The translations under genes were made by a program, and so were the position numbers. This document shows, one piece after another, positions 42,585 to 51,531 of a DNA stretch of 64,000 bases; position 1 is the stretch's first letter, and the number at the start of each line of letters is the position of its first letter. The notes below the pieces were generated by a model that had not been told where the DNA came from, searched no databases, and was given only the letters and a program-made list of their open reading frames with translations. The stretch covers positions 62,001 through 126,000 of the forward strand of contig NZ_JBHLWN010000067.1 of NCBI RefSeq assembly GCF_042432825.1, read 5' to 3'. Source of the stretch: Gordoniibacillus chartarius (lineage in GTDB: Bacteria > Bacillota > Bacilli > Paenibacillales > NBRC-103111).

Positions 42585-42770
42585 TAAGCGGATTTTCTCC
42601 ATATAATTTCGGCTAATTCCTCCGTTTTGGAAAAATAAGCGGAAAACCTCCCTATAATATTTCGGATTTACAAGAATTCGGCTCAAATCGGGAAGTTTAG
42701 ATGGAGCTTTTCCGCTTAGATCGGTAGAATCGGGTATTCCAGCTGAATTTAGATGGAGGTTTTCCGTCTA
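42585..42770. repeat. four copies of a short motif, two in each orientation
   Basis: A motif close to TTAGATGGAGNTTTTCCGCTTA occurs at 42696-42718 and 42748-42770, and its reverse complement (TAAGCGGAAAACCTCC type) at about 42585-42606 and 42636-42657. The paired opposite copies could fold into a long hairpin. The motif looks like a dispersed Paenibacillus-type intergenic repeat, not part of a gene. Confidence 0.75.
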
Positions 42771-42810
42771 GATTTTTCATATTACGGGCTTACAGGAAAT
42801 CATACAAAAA

Positions 42811-42854
42811 CTCCCGCTCCTGCAGCATGGAGCTTGGAGCTGCAAGAACGGGAG
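42811..42854 (-). terminator. rho-independent terminator of the giant LTD/phosphatase gene
   Basis: A 16-base left arm (42811-42826) pairs with 42839-42854 with a few mismatches. On the minus strand TTTTTGTATG follows. Confidence 0.85.
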
Positions 42855-42865
42855 CATGTACAAAT

Positions 42866-45800
42866 TTATTCGTTGATAAACTGCGCAACCTTCAGCATAC
42901 GCTTCAGCATGACTGCCGTTTGGGCGCGCGTTGCTTGCTCGGACGGTACGAATTGGCCGCCCTCCATACCTTCGATGATGCTCGCCTGCACAGCCTGTGC
43001 GACAGCCGACTGTGCCCAGCTGCTGATCGCACTGCGGTCCTTGAAGGCTTCAAGCAGCTTCAAGTCCGCGCCGCTTTCCGCTTTTCCTGCAAATGCCAGC
43101 GCGCGCGAGATCATAACGGCCATTTGTTCCCGGGTGATACGTGTATCCGGTCGGAAGCTGCCGTCTTCGAAGCCTTGTACGAGCCCAGCATTGGCAGCCG
43201 CGCCGACGGAGCCGGCAAACCAATCGCTGCCGTTTACATCTTGGAACCGTGCCGCGCCTGCGTTCTCGGTCAAGCCGAGCGCGCGGGTTACCATAGCGGC
43301 GAACTCCGCACGGGTAATTCCCTGATCCGGAGCAAAGCTTTGCCCGCTAACGCCCTTCAAGATCAGCTTGGATGCCATCAGCTCAATATCCGACTTAGCC
43401 CAATGCTGGCTTACATCGGCAAACGTCTTCTCCGTCTGTGCGACGGTGTAAATACTGTTGCCGTTCCGCATCATCGTCACGATCGTCTTGCCGTCAACGA
43501 CTTGGAACGTTGCCGGTACGAAGAACATCTCTCCTGTGGCCGGATCGTATAGAACAGCCGTCGTTCTCGCCGGGTCTACCGATTGGCCGACTTCAATCGT
43601 ACGGGATACGTAAATGGAGCCGAACTCCTTCACTTCCTGCGATTTGCCGCCCGCCTCGACCGATACGCTGAATTCAACCGGTGTGCCGAGCAGCGTCAGG
43701 CCGGATTGTTTTGCCTTATCGCCGATTGTTCGGGCTTCGCTGCCTTGTACCTTTTCCATCTGCACGATGATCTGCATGTCGTGCGCCTCGGCCCCAAGCG
43801 AGCCTGCCAGCGAGTGTATATCCAGCGCGTTCAGAGGGAGATTGTAGCTGACTCCGCCGCTCCGAATGGACACAATCGTGTCAGGGGCCTTCTGCACCGC
43901 ATTAACCAGAGCCGCTGCCGGCAGTGCCGCCAATACTTTGGACGCATCGGCTGTATTGCTCTGAATGACCAGTATGTGACCGTTCCGTCCTGCTGCGGCC
44001 AGTGCCTCCGTCAACGCTTCGGCACTCACTTCCAGCTTCGTAACGATACTGCCGTCCGGAAGCGCTTCTTTGGTTTCGTTTGCCTTCACCGGTGTTCCGT
44101 TTCCGTTCGGCTTCGGATTTGGCGCTGGTTTATTACCGGTCGTCGGTGGTGTTTGCGGCTGATCGGATTCCGGCTGCGGATCTCCCTCTGAATATTCCTG
44201 GTTCGTATAGATCTTCAACTCCGGCCCGTTCGCCGACCAGTTGCCGGCCGCATCTCCGGCTTCGACCTTGAAAGCGTACATAGTGTTCGGGCTTAGCCCA
44301 ATCACCTCATAGGTCGTACCCGTTACCGTAGCTATAACGACACCATTTTGAAGCACGTTGTACTTCGTCACGCCGACGTTATCCGTTGCTCCGGTCCAGT
44401 TCAGCCTCAGCGAGCTCGTTTCCACCTCCAATGCCGTCAAGCTGCCGTCCGTCCATACCGGCGCAGCCACATCCGACTCTACAACGACAGCGGTTATCAC
44501 CGTCAACTCCGGCCCGTTTGCCGACCAGTTGCCGGCCGCATCCCCGGCTACAACCTTGAACGCGAACATAGTGTTCGGGCTTAACCCGCTCACCTCATAC
44601 GTCGTACCCGTTACCGTAGCTATAACGACACCATTTTGAAGCACGTTGTACTTCGTCACGCCGACGTTATCCGTTGCTCCGGTCCAGTTCAGCCTCAGCG
44701 AGCTCGTTCCGACCTCCGATGCCGTCAAGCTGCCGTCCGTCCATACCGGCGCAGCCACATCCGGCAAAGTCCCGCCGTCTCCCGTCGTAAACTGCCAAAT
44801 GCTCGACATGCTTCTGCCCGTGTATACGTCCTCCGCAACGGTATACCAGCCGTACGTCGAACGCGTGCCCAGCCCGTTCCACGATACCGACGCTTGCTGG
44901 CCTGCAGCTACGTGCTCCTGGACTCCGATACGCTGATCGGTATACACGTTCACGCCCATATAGTCGGTAGCGACCCGCTTCGTCTTCGGCTTCAGATCAA
45001 CATCCAGCGAGAACTCGTCCTTGCCCGGGGACTCCGCCGGATCGTAGAAGTTGTAATCGTCCAAGTAAGGCGAGTATGTCTTCACATGCATTTTGTTGTT
45101 CGCAATATCGAATTGCAGCAGACGAATGTAACCTTGTCCGCCTTCCGGTCCGCCCTGATAGTCGGCCAGCATCTGATACACCTTACGGTCATTCACGCCG
45201 TCGCCGTTGTCATCCATCTCGTCAACCAACAGCTCGGCATCGTGATAGTGACCGGACAGCACGGCGAACACATTCTTGTTCGGCTTCACGACTTCCTCGA
45301 AAATTTTATCCGCAATCGGCGCCCGGTTGCCCGACACCAGCAAGAACTCGTGGAAGTTCAGAACGGCCTTCCGATCCGGATGCTCGGAGAGCACCTTGTT
45401 CATCCATTCGATATCGGAATCGCGGATCCCCCAGCCCATGTAGATGAATATAAAATCATTGCCATCCGACGACACCAAATCGTAATGCCCGCGGTTGTTG
45501 TCGATCGATCCGCCCCAAGTCGGCTGATTCTTGAACCGGTCTTCCCCGAAATACTTCCAATACTGGTCGTACGCGCCGGCCTTGCCCGCTACGTCGTGGT
45601 TGCCCGCCAGTACACCGTAAGGAATGCCGGCGTTCTCCAGCACCTTCATATCAGCGTCGGCCCGCTCCCACTGAATCGGCTTATCGGCCTCGTCGACAAT
45701 GTCGCCCGTGTGCGCCACATATTTAATTTTCTTGGCTTCTTTATTCTCGGCAATCCAGTTCACAATCTTTTCGTAAATGTGCGGGTAGCTCTCGGAATAA

Positions 45801-48800
45801 TACTGCGTATCCGACATCCAGACGAACGAAAAATCGTAGTTATCCTCCGTGACCGGCAGCTCGTCCTGTACCATAACCTGCAGCATGCGGCCTTCCGCAT
45901 AGTCACCCGCTTGAATCCAGGCGCTCAGCTCGAAGTCTTCCGTACCCGCTACGTGGGAGTCGACCGGCTTCCACTGCTGCAGCGACGGACTCCATACGTA
46001 CATGCTCACCTTACGGCCTTCCAGCGAATTGCCCTTCCAGCTCAGCTCAACGGCGTCGGTCGCCTTGACCGTCTCGTCCAGCTTGACCTGGAAGCGATGA
46101 TAAGGGAATTGCGTGACCGCATCATCAATCAAGTACTTCCCGTCCGCCGCACGAACCTTGTCGTAATCCTCAGCGGCAAACGCCGTTTCCCCGGCCGGCA
46201 CCTTCATTCTCGGAGGCTCGACGTCAACGGCATTCCGGTAGCCGCTGAACGAGCTTCCCGCCGATGCCGCATCATGCGTGAACCCTTGGTAGAACGATAC
46301 ATTCAAGTTATCGCCGGTCGGATCGGCCACCTTGACCGTGAGCACTGCAGAGGTGCTCACTCCCGTTTGGCCGGCAAGCGGCGCGACGAGCTCCGGCTTC
46401 AGCGGATTTTCATCCGGAACTTGGAACGGCACTACTTTGCTTGCCGCATTCCCGACTTTGTCTACCGCGCTGATCCGCAGTGTATGCGATCCAGGCGCAA
46501 GCTTCGACGACGCCGTCGCATAAGGCAGCGTAATCGGGTCCTCATCCAGCCAAGCTTCCACTTTCTCCACGCCTGCCAGCGCATCGCTCACATCTGCAGC
46601 AATGGTGAAGGCACCGCGGTACAGCTTGCCTTCTTCAATCGAAGGCACAACGGCTGGGGCCGTATTATCCACCTGAATGCGGGCTGTCTTCGTTCCGTGT
46701 ACGGCATGGCTGACCGATACCGTATGTTCGCCGTCAGCCGCCGAACGCGTATCCCATGCATAAGCCTTGGAAGCCAGCTTCTCTTCCGGGATCATAAAGT
46801 TGAAGTCGATGAACGGGTTCTTGCCTGCACTGTCCCCCATCCGGATCACAGCTTCCCGGTCGGTATATCTGGCATCGTACAGCTCCGTGCCGTCTGACAG
46901 AACGAGACGAACGTTTCTGATGTCGAAATCGTCTTTATTTTCCTCCTCGCGGTTGTCGAAAGGAGACGCCTTCGTTCCCGCCCGGATGGAGATCACATTG
47001 CTGCCGCTCTTCAAACGGTCCACCTGGATCGGCACCGTCAGCGTAATGTAATCGTTAATCGTATCGTCGAAGATTTGCAAAATCTCCTCGCCCATCGTGA
47101 CGCCATTCTTGAAGTAGTAGTTCACCCCGGTCACGTCGAAGGCAAAATACGCATCCTTCTCAACCGCCGCATATACGCCGTCCGTCGTTTGGCTGCCGTC
47201 AATGGACAGCTGCAGCTCGGACACAGGCGCATGCTCCGAAGTACCTTTCAAAATGCGGGTTCCGGACAAAATCTCGCCATCCGCGACATTCAGGCGCAGC
47301 TCCGAACGGTCCGGCCCTCCGGTCACGTTGATGCGGTACGTTTCGGTTGTAAGCTCATTCCTGCCGTCGCTGATCACAAAATAATAATCCACATGCGCCC
47401 GCCCGATCAGCTCCGGCGCGTACACTTTGTAGTGGTAATACGTGTCGGCAAAGCTTTCCGCCAAATATCGCTTCGTATACTCGCTTTGCAAATTCGTCTT
47501 GTAATAGAGCGCTACCGACTTCACACCGTTCGCATCCAGCGCCTCGCCGATGATCTCCAGATTTTGCGACTGGTCGATCGCCGTCACGTCGGTCAAATTG
47601 TTGAACGTCGGCTCGATCGAATCCGCCGGGAGCGTGACCGGAACGATCGGCACCTGCTGCGGCTCGACCCGCCCCGGCGTCGCGGCCAAGAGCCCGGCGC
47701 TATACTTGATCATCTTCGTGTCGCCGGTAGGCGCATATTTGTAGAAAATGCCCTTGTTCGCTACCGTCTCCGCATCCGTGTCATAGTATGCGGCCGACAG
47801 CTCTTTCCGGGTATTCGTAGCGATCACGATGCCGCGGTCGCCGCCGTTGGCCATGCCGCCGCTGTACATTTTGAAGATGTTCTCATTCTCGACAAGGCTG
47901 GTGCCATACAACGCGTTAAAATCGGCCACCGTCTTCGCCGTATTCTGCGCGTTAATAATCCAGAATACAGCCGTCTGACGGGAAGGGATCAGCATATCCT
48001 CGCGGTCCGTCGGCCAGACGACATCCGCATCGGGACCCGAGCTGGTGTACCGGTACTGGATCTTGTAATCCTTCAGATTGATCGTCTCGGTTGTATTGTT
48101 GTAAATCTCGATAAACTCGTAGCCGTCCGCACTGCCGACATTCGTCGAATCCGGAACGAGCTCGGTGATAAGCAGCGGCGGGAGTTTGGAGAAGTCGACG
48201 GCCCCCGTCGAAATCTGCACGATGTACTCGGCCGTCTTGACCGTATCCTGATCGTCCTGCGCCTGGACATAGTACTGAAGCTCCGTCTCGGTTAACGCCG
48301 ACTTCGCAATCGTCCCCGAATACGTGTTGTCCGGCCCGGCTGTCATCACGACCGGCTGGAACGAAGATGCACTCGGAACTTTATAATAAACCGCTGCCGC
48401 TACCGGGCCGTTGTCCGGATCGGTAATACGGGCCGTGACGACCAGATCGTTGTCGATGCTGCCCTTAGTCACCGGCGTATGCTCGATGACCGGCAGCTTA
48501 TTCAGCGGCTTGGCAGGCTGCGCCGGCAGCAAGTCCGGTTCGACGGTTCCCGGCGTCGCCGCAATGGTGCCCGCCCCGGCTTGCATCGCCATCTGATTCG
48601 AGCCGTCCGTCGGGTACCGGTAGAAAATGCCCTTGTTCGCTACAGTCTGATTATCGTTGTCATAATACGCCTCGGCGATTTCTTTACCGGCTTTGGAGGC
48701 GATCACGATTTTGCGTTTGCCGCCGTTCGCCATGCCGCCCCCGCCGTCAATGCGGAACAGGTTGACGTTCTCGACAAGAGACGTTCCATAGATCGAATTA

Positions 48801-50032
48801 AAGCTCGCTGCAGTTGAGTCGGCATTACTGCCGTTCATGATCCAGAATACGAGCGGCTTCATCGGCTCAAGAACCGCTTGAGACGGAAGCTCCCATACGC
48901 CGTCCGGCGTATCGCTGTTCGTGTACCGGTACAGCAGCCGGTAGTCGCTCAGTGCGATCGGCTTCGTCGTATTGTTGTAAATTTCGACGAATTCATAACC
49001 GTCTCCGGATCCGACATTCGTCGTATCGGGCACAAGCTCCGTAATCAGCATCGCAGGCACCTTGGTAAAATCAAACGTCGCCCCATTCACCGCAACCGTA
49101 TACGTATCGGTCGTTACCGTGTGAGCGGCATCTTTAGCCTGAATGTAGTACTGAAGCTCCGGCTCGGTCAGCACTTCCTTGGCGATGAGCGCCGAGTACG
49201 TCGATCCGGTTACACTGCTCATCGGCAGCGCCGTAAAGCTTGACTGCGACGTCTTCTTGTAATAGACACTCGCACTAACGGAGTCCTCTGCATCCGTAAT
49301 CGACGCCGAGATCGTCAGATCCGTACCGGCACTCGCCTCCGTCACCGGCGTATGGGCAATGACCGGAGGCTCATTCGCCGGCGGGTCCGGTAAAATGACA
49401 CGTTCGGCCGGTATCTGAGCAAGGTCCAGCGAGCCCGGAGTCGGAGCCGACTTGATCGCATGCTTCGCCATGTCGACGCCGCTCGCAGGCAGCTTGAAAT
49501 GAACGCCCAAGCCCTCTGCGATTTCCGTCGCTGCATAGCCGGACTTGGCAATTTCAACACCGGCTTTACTCTTGATGACGACAGCACGGGCCGCCGTATT
49601 GGAAAACCCGTTGAAGCCCGCCACATCCGTCACCTGGCTGGCCGTCAAGCTAACGCCGTATTTCGCGTTGAAGGCCGCCAAATCGTTTTTCGGTGAAGCA
49701 TTGTTATACCAAAACACCATCACCTGCTGCGGCGCCAGCATCGTGTTGTCGGCAAACGTGAACGGTACGTCCGGCGTCGTCGCCGGATTCGGATACCGGT
49801 ACAGGAACGTATAATCGTTAAGACGGAGCGTCTGATTGGAATTGTTGTATACCTCGAAAAACTCGAAGCTGTCCGTTCCGACGACATCGGGGTGAATCTC
49901 CGTCACGAACAGCTCCGGCGCCGATTGGCCCGCATCCGCCGCAGCGGTAGTACCGATTGGAACAATTGCACTGAACAGCATGCACCATAATGTAACGATA
50001 GAAATCCATTTGTTGCTCGTTCGACTCCTCAT
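42866..50032 (-). CDS. giant SLH-anchored lamin-tail / metallophosphoesterase protein
   Basis: The 2388-aa secreted protein has a signal peptide ending near GTTAAADA. Three lamin-tail domains (about 38-200, 320-510, 612-800; each with LITELVPD or VTEIHPD and a YNN motif) alternate with Ig-like modules (PVIAHTPVTEASAGTD). A calcineurin-like phosphoesterase occupies about 1400-1650 (MSDTQYYSE, HTGDIVDEA, GVLAGNHDVAG, SGHYHDAEL). Two near-identical FN3 modules (1754-1945), a linker and an SLH triplet (from 2200; ITRAEFAAMVTRALG) finish it. The start is 16 bases after the HupE-type gene, so the two are an operon. Substrate unknown; surface phosphoester or nucleic acid degradation is plausible. 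Confidence 0.9.
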   Translation of the reverse strand: MRSRTSNKWISIVTLWCMLFSAIVPIGTTAAADAGQSAPELFVTEIHPDVVGTDSFEFFEVYNNSNQTLRLNDYTFLYRYPNPATTPDVPFTFADNTMLAPQQVMVFWYNNASPKNDLAAFNAKYGVSLTASQVTDVAGFNGFSNTAARAVVIKSKAGVEIAKSGYAATEIAEGLGVHFKLPASGVDMAKHAIKSAPTPGSLDLAQIPAERVILPDPPANEPPVIAHTPVTEASAGTDLTISASITDAEDSVSASVYYKKTSQSSFTALPMSSVTGSTYSALIAKEVLTEPELQYYIQAKDAAHTVTTDTYTVAVNGATFDFTKVPAMLITELVPDTTNVGSGDGYEFVEIYNNTTKPIALSDYRLLYRYTNSDTPDGVWELPSQAVLEPMKPLVFWIMNGSNADSTAASFNSIYGTSLVENVNLFRIDGGGGMANGGKRKIVIASKAGKEIAEAYYDNDNQTVANKGIFYRYPTDGSNQMAMQAGAGTIAATPGTVEPDLLPAQPAKPLNKLPVIEHTPVTKGSIDNDLVVTARITDPDNGPVAAAVYYKVPSASSFQPVVMTAGPDNTYSGTIAKSALTETELQYYVQAQDDQDTVKTAEYIVQISTGAVDFSKLPPLLITELVPDSTNVGSADGYEFIEIYNNTTETINLKDYKIQYRYTSSGPDADVVWPTDREDMLIPSRQTAVFWIINAQNTAKTVADFNALYGTSLVENENIFKMYSGGMANGGDRGIVIATNTRKELSAAYYDTDAETVANKGIFYKYAPTGDTKMIKYSAGLLAATPGRVEPQQVPIVPVTLPADSIEPTFNNLTDVTAIDQSQNLEIIGEALDANGVKSVALYYKTNLQSEYTKRYLAESFADTYYHYKVYAPELIGRAHVDYYFVISDGRNELTTETYRINVTGGPDRSELRLNVADGEILSGTRILKGTSEHAPVSELQLSIDGSQTTDGVYAAVEKDAYFAFDVTGVNYYFKNGVTMGEEILQIFDDTINDYITLTVPIQVDRLKSGSNVISIRAGTKASPFDNREEENKDDFDIRNVRLVLSDGTELYDARYTDREAVIRMGDSAGKNPFIDFNFMIPEEKLASKAYAWDTRSAADGEHTVSVSHAVHGTKTARIQVDNTAPAVVPSIEEGKLYRGAFTIAADVSDALAGVEKVEAWLDEDPITLPYATASSKLAPGSHTLRISAVDKVGNAASKVVPFQVPDENPLKPELVAPLAGQTGVSTSAVLTVKVADPTGDNLNVSFYQGFTHDAASAGSSFSGYRNAVDVEPPRMKVPAGETAFAAEDYDKVRAADGKYLIDDAVTQFPYHRFQVKLDETVKATDAVELSWKGNSLEGRKVSMYVWSPSLQQWKPVDSHVAGTEDFELSAWIQAGDYAEGRMLQVMVQDELPVTEDNYDFSFVWMSDTQYYSESYPHIYEKIVNWIAENKEAKKIKYVAHTGDIVDEADKPIQWERADADMKVLENAGIPYGVLAGNHDVAGKAGAYDQYWKYFGEDRFKNQPTWGGSIDNNRGHYDLVSSDGNDFIFIYMGWGIRDSDIEWMNKVLSEHPDRKAVLNFHEFLLVSGNRAPIADKIFEEVVKPNKNVFAVLSGHYHDAELLVDEMDDNGDGVNDRKVYQMLADYQGGPEGGQGYIRLLQFDIANNKMHVKTYSPYLDDYNFYDPAESPGKDEFSLDVDLKPKTKRVATDYMGVNVYTDQRIGVQEHVAAGQQASVSWNGLGTRSTYGWYTVAEDVYTGRSMSSIWQFTTGDGGTLPDVAAPVWTDGSLTASEVGTSSLRLNWTGATDNVGVTKYNVLQNGVVIATVTGTTYEVSGLSPNTMFAFKVVAGDAAGNWSANGPELTVITAVVVESDVAAPVWTDGSLTALEVETSSLRLNWTGATDNVGVTKYNVLQNGVVIATVTGTTYEVIGLSPNTMYAFKVEAGDAAGNWSANGPELKIYTNQEYSEGDPQPESDQPQTPPTTGNKPAPNPKPNGNGTPVKANETKEALPDGSIVTKLEVSAEALTEALAAAGRNGHILVIQSNTADASKVLAALPAAALVNAVQKAPDTIVSIRSGGVSYNLPLNALDIHSLAGSLGAEAHDMQIIVQMEKVQGSEARTIGDKAKQSGLTLLGTPVEFSVSVEAGGKSQEVKEFGSIYVSRTIEVGQSVDPARTTAVLYDPATGEMFFVPATFQVVDGKTIVTMMRNGNSIYTVAQTEKTFADVSQHWAKSDIELMASKLILKGVSGQSFAPDQGITRAEFAAMVTRALGLTENAGAARFQDVNGSDWFAGSVGAAANAGLVQGFEDGSFRPDTRITREQMAVMISRALAFAGKAESGADLKLLEAFKDRSAISSWAQSAVAQAVQASIIEGMEGGQFVPSEQATRAQTAVMLKRMLKVAQFINE
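44196..44771 (-). repeat. recent tandem duplication of an FN3 module, 288-bp period
   Basis: Two copies of a 96-codon FN3 module inside the giant gene are nearly identical at DNA level over most of their length; for example the block containing NVGVTKYNVLQNGVVIATVT is the same in both. Differences are concentrated in a few codons (ASEVG against ALEVE, MFAF against MYAF). Confidence 0.9.
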
Positions 50033-50048
50033 GCCACATCTCCCTCTG

Positions 50049-51212
50049 TTAGAAAATCACTCGTTCGACTAGCCAATACAATCCCATCGCACCGATGATT
50101 CCGGATGCTGCATAGGTCCACGCCGGACGCATCGTGATGCGGCGCAGTCCGAGCAGGATCGGAATAGCAACGAGCAGCACGGCAATCTGCCCCAGCTCGA
50201 CGCCAAGATTGAAGGAGAACAGCGGCAGCGCAATGCCGCCCGCCATCGTCCCGTGAAGAATTTCCGCAAACCCGAAGCCATGCACCATTCCGAATGCCGC
50301 CGTTACGCCAAGCTGGCGATTTCCTGCCGGTTCCTTGACGATCCACCGCTCAACGGCAATATAGATAATGCTCAGCGCAATGAGCGGCTCGACGAGAACG
50401 GGCGACATCGAGGCCAGATTCAGCGCAGACAGCACCAGCGTGATGCTGTGCCCGACTGTAAACGCCGTCACCAGCTTCAAGGTAGGCCACCCGATTGCGC
50501 CTGCGGCGAGCAGCAGACCGACAACGAAGAGCATATGGTCCGGTCCCGACCATATATGCTTCATGCCCATGACTGCATACTCGCGGAAGATCACGGTCCA
50601 TGGAGCGTCCGCAGCAGCGGCCGGCGTCGGGCCGGACGACGCTTCGGCTGCTTGTCCGGCTCCGGCTCCGGTGCCTGAAGATGCTGCAGCGCCGCCTTTG
50701 ACGCCCTCGATTTGAATAATGTTGTTGCTGCTGTTGATCACTTGGACGATCGTCTGCTCGCCGATCCGAATCGTCGCGAAGCTGCGATGATCCGCATTGG
50801 TTCCGTCGTACATGTTGTACTGCACCATGTAGCGCTGTACAGGGACACTGAAAGCGTAGCGAATGTCCAGCTCGATCATCGTCATCTTCGCCTTCTCGGC
50901 GTGCATCGCAGCAGCCAGCTCTCCGTCGGCCACCTTCCCGTTCCCGGTCACGACCAGCCGATCGTTAACCAGCTCGTTCAGCGGCTCAGCCGCTCCCTTC
51001 AGCTCTTGCTCGGACAGCTTGCCGTCTCCGTTCCTATCAATGATTGGAAGGGCTTCCAATAATTCCTTCTCCAGCAGGTAAAGTTTGTATTGCAGCGACT
51101 TCTCCCCTACCGTCAAGTCGGAATATCCCGTCGAGCTGAAATGAGCGGAGGCCGTTCCCCCGGCGGCCAGCATCATGCAAAGGATAGCCAGTACCGCAGC
51201 CGCATGCCGCAA
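50049..51212 (-). CDS. HupE/UreJ-type membrane protein with EF-hand-like N-terminal domain
   Basis: The protein is about 387 aa. A signal peptide ends near GGTASAHF, followed by an extracytoplasmic domain with a DRNGDGKLSEQEL calcium-type loop. The C-terminal half has about six helices and HupE/UreJ_2 motifs MGMKHIWSGPDHMLFVVGLL, TVGHSITL, and MVHGFGFAEIL, whose His residues suggest metal transport (Ni or Co in the family). The start is chosen at the TTG 51212, nine bases after GAGGAGG; ATG 51254 abuts a GGAGG and is the alternative. It is the first gene of an operon with the giant phosphoesterase. Confidence 0.87.
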   Translation of the reverse strand: MRHAAAVLAILCMMLAAGGTASAHFSSTGYSDLTVGEKSLQYKLYLLEKELLEALPIIDRNGDGKLSEQELKGAAEPLNELVNDRLVVTGNGKVADGELAAAMHAEKAKMTMIELDIRYAFSVPVQRYMVQYNMYDGTNADHRSFATIRIGEQTIVQVINSSNNIIQIEGVKGGAAASSGTGAGAGQAAEASSGPTPAAAADAPWTVIFREYAVMGMKHIWSGPDHMLFVVGLLLAAGAIGWPTLKLVTAFTVGHSITLVLSALNLASMSPVLVEPLIALSIIYIAVERWIVKEPAGNRQLGVTAAFGMVHGFGFAEILHGTMAGGIALPLFSFNLGVELGQIAVLLVAIPILLGLRRITMRPAWTYAASGIIGAMGLYWLVERVIF

Positions 51213-51272
51213 ACCGCCCAGCCTCCTCGGTCCTTGTCTTGCTATATAGGTCATCCTCCCTCGACTGCACAA

Positions 51273-51484
51273 AAAAAGAAGCGTATGAGCTCAAAGTCTT
51301 AAACAACCGCTATCGATCGGTTCATTAAGGGCTCCAAGTGATCTCATCGCTTCCTCGCTGTACATAAGATGTATGTGAATATCGATAATTGTAGTCGACT
51401 CATGTAAACAGATGATTAATTCAGGTTTAATAAATTGTAAATCTGACGTGAAGCCTGATGAAACCGCTCGAATTAACAAGAAAA
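51273..51484. promoter_or_regulatory. upstream region of the HupE-type operon
   Basis: This AT-rich gap presumably holds the operon promoter on the minus strand. Weak -10-like TACAAT boxes are visible, but no confident hexamer pair. No gene or structured RNA was recognised. Confidence 0.35.
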
Positions 51485-51518
51485 CCGCCAAGCAGCCTCT
51501 ATAGAAGGCACTTGGCGG
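51485..51518 (-). terminator. rho-independent terminator of the chemotaxis-receptor locus
   Basis: CCGCCAAG (51485-51492) pairs with CTTGGCGG (51511-51518); TTTTCTTGTT follows on the minus strand. Confidence 0.88.
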
Positions 51519-51531
51519 ACAAATCGGCCGT

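Noticed and set aside
42312..42686. Repeat-bearing frames encoding PTEPTP or GSVGGV stretches on either strand
   Set aside because: The openness comes from the 18-bp repeat period. There is no ribosome binding site, and the flanking part overlaps another non-coding repeat.
44636..46897. 753-codon open frame on the plus strand inside the giant LTD gene
   Set aside because: It is antisense to a gene with clear domains. Its translation is Arg/His-rich without motifs, as expected for the complement of a GC-rich coding frame.
51254..51256. ATG at 51254 as start of the HupE-type gene
   Set aside because: Its GGAGG directly touches the start codon; the TTG at 51212 has GAGGAGG at normal spacing. 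It is kept as the alternative.
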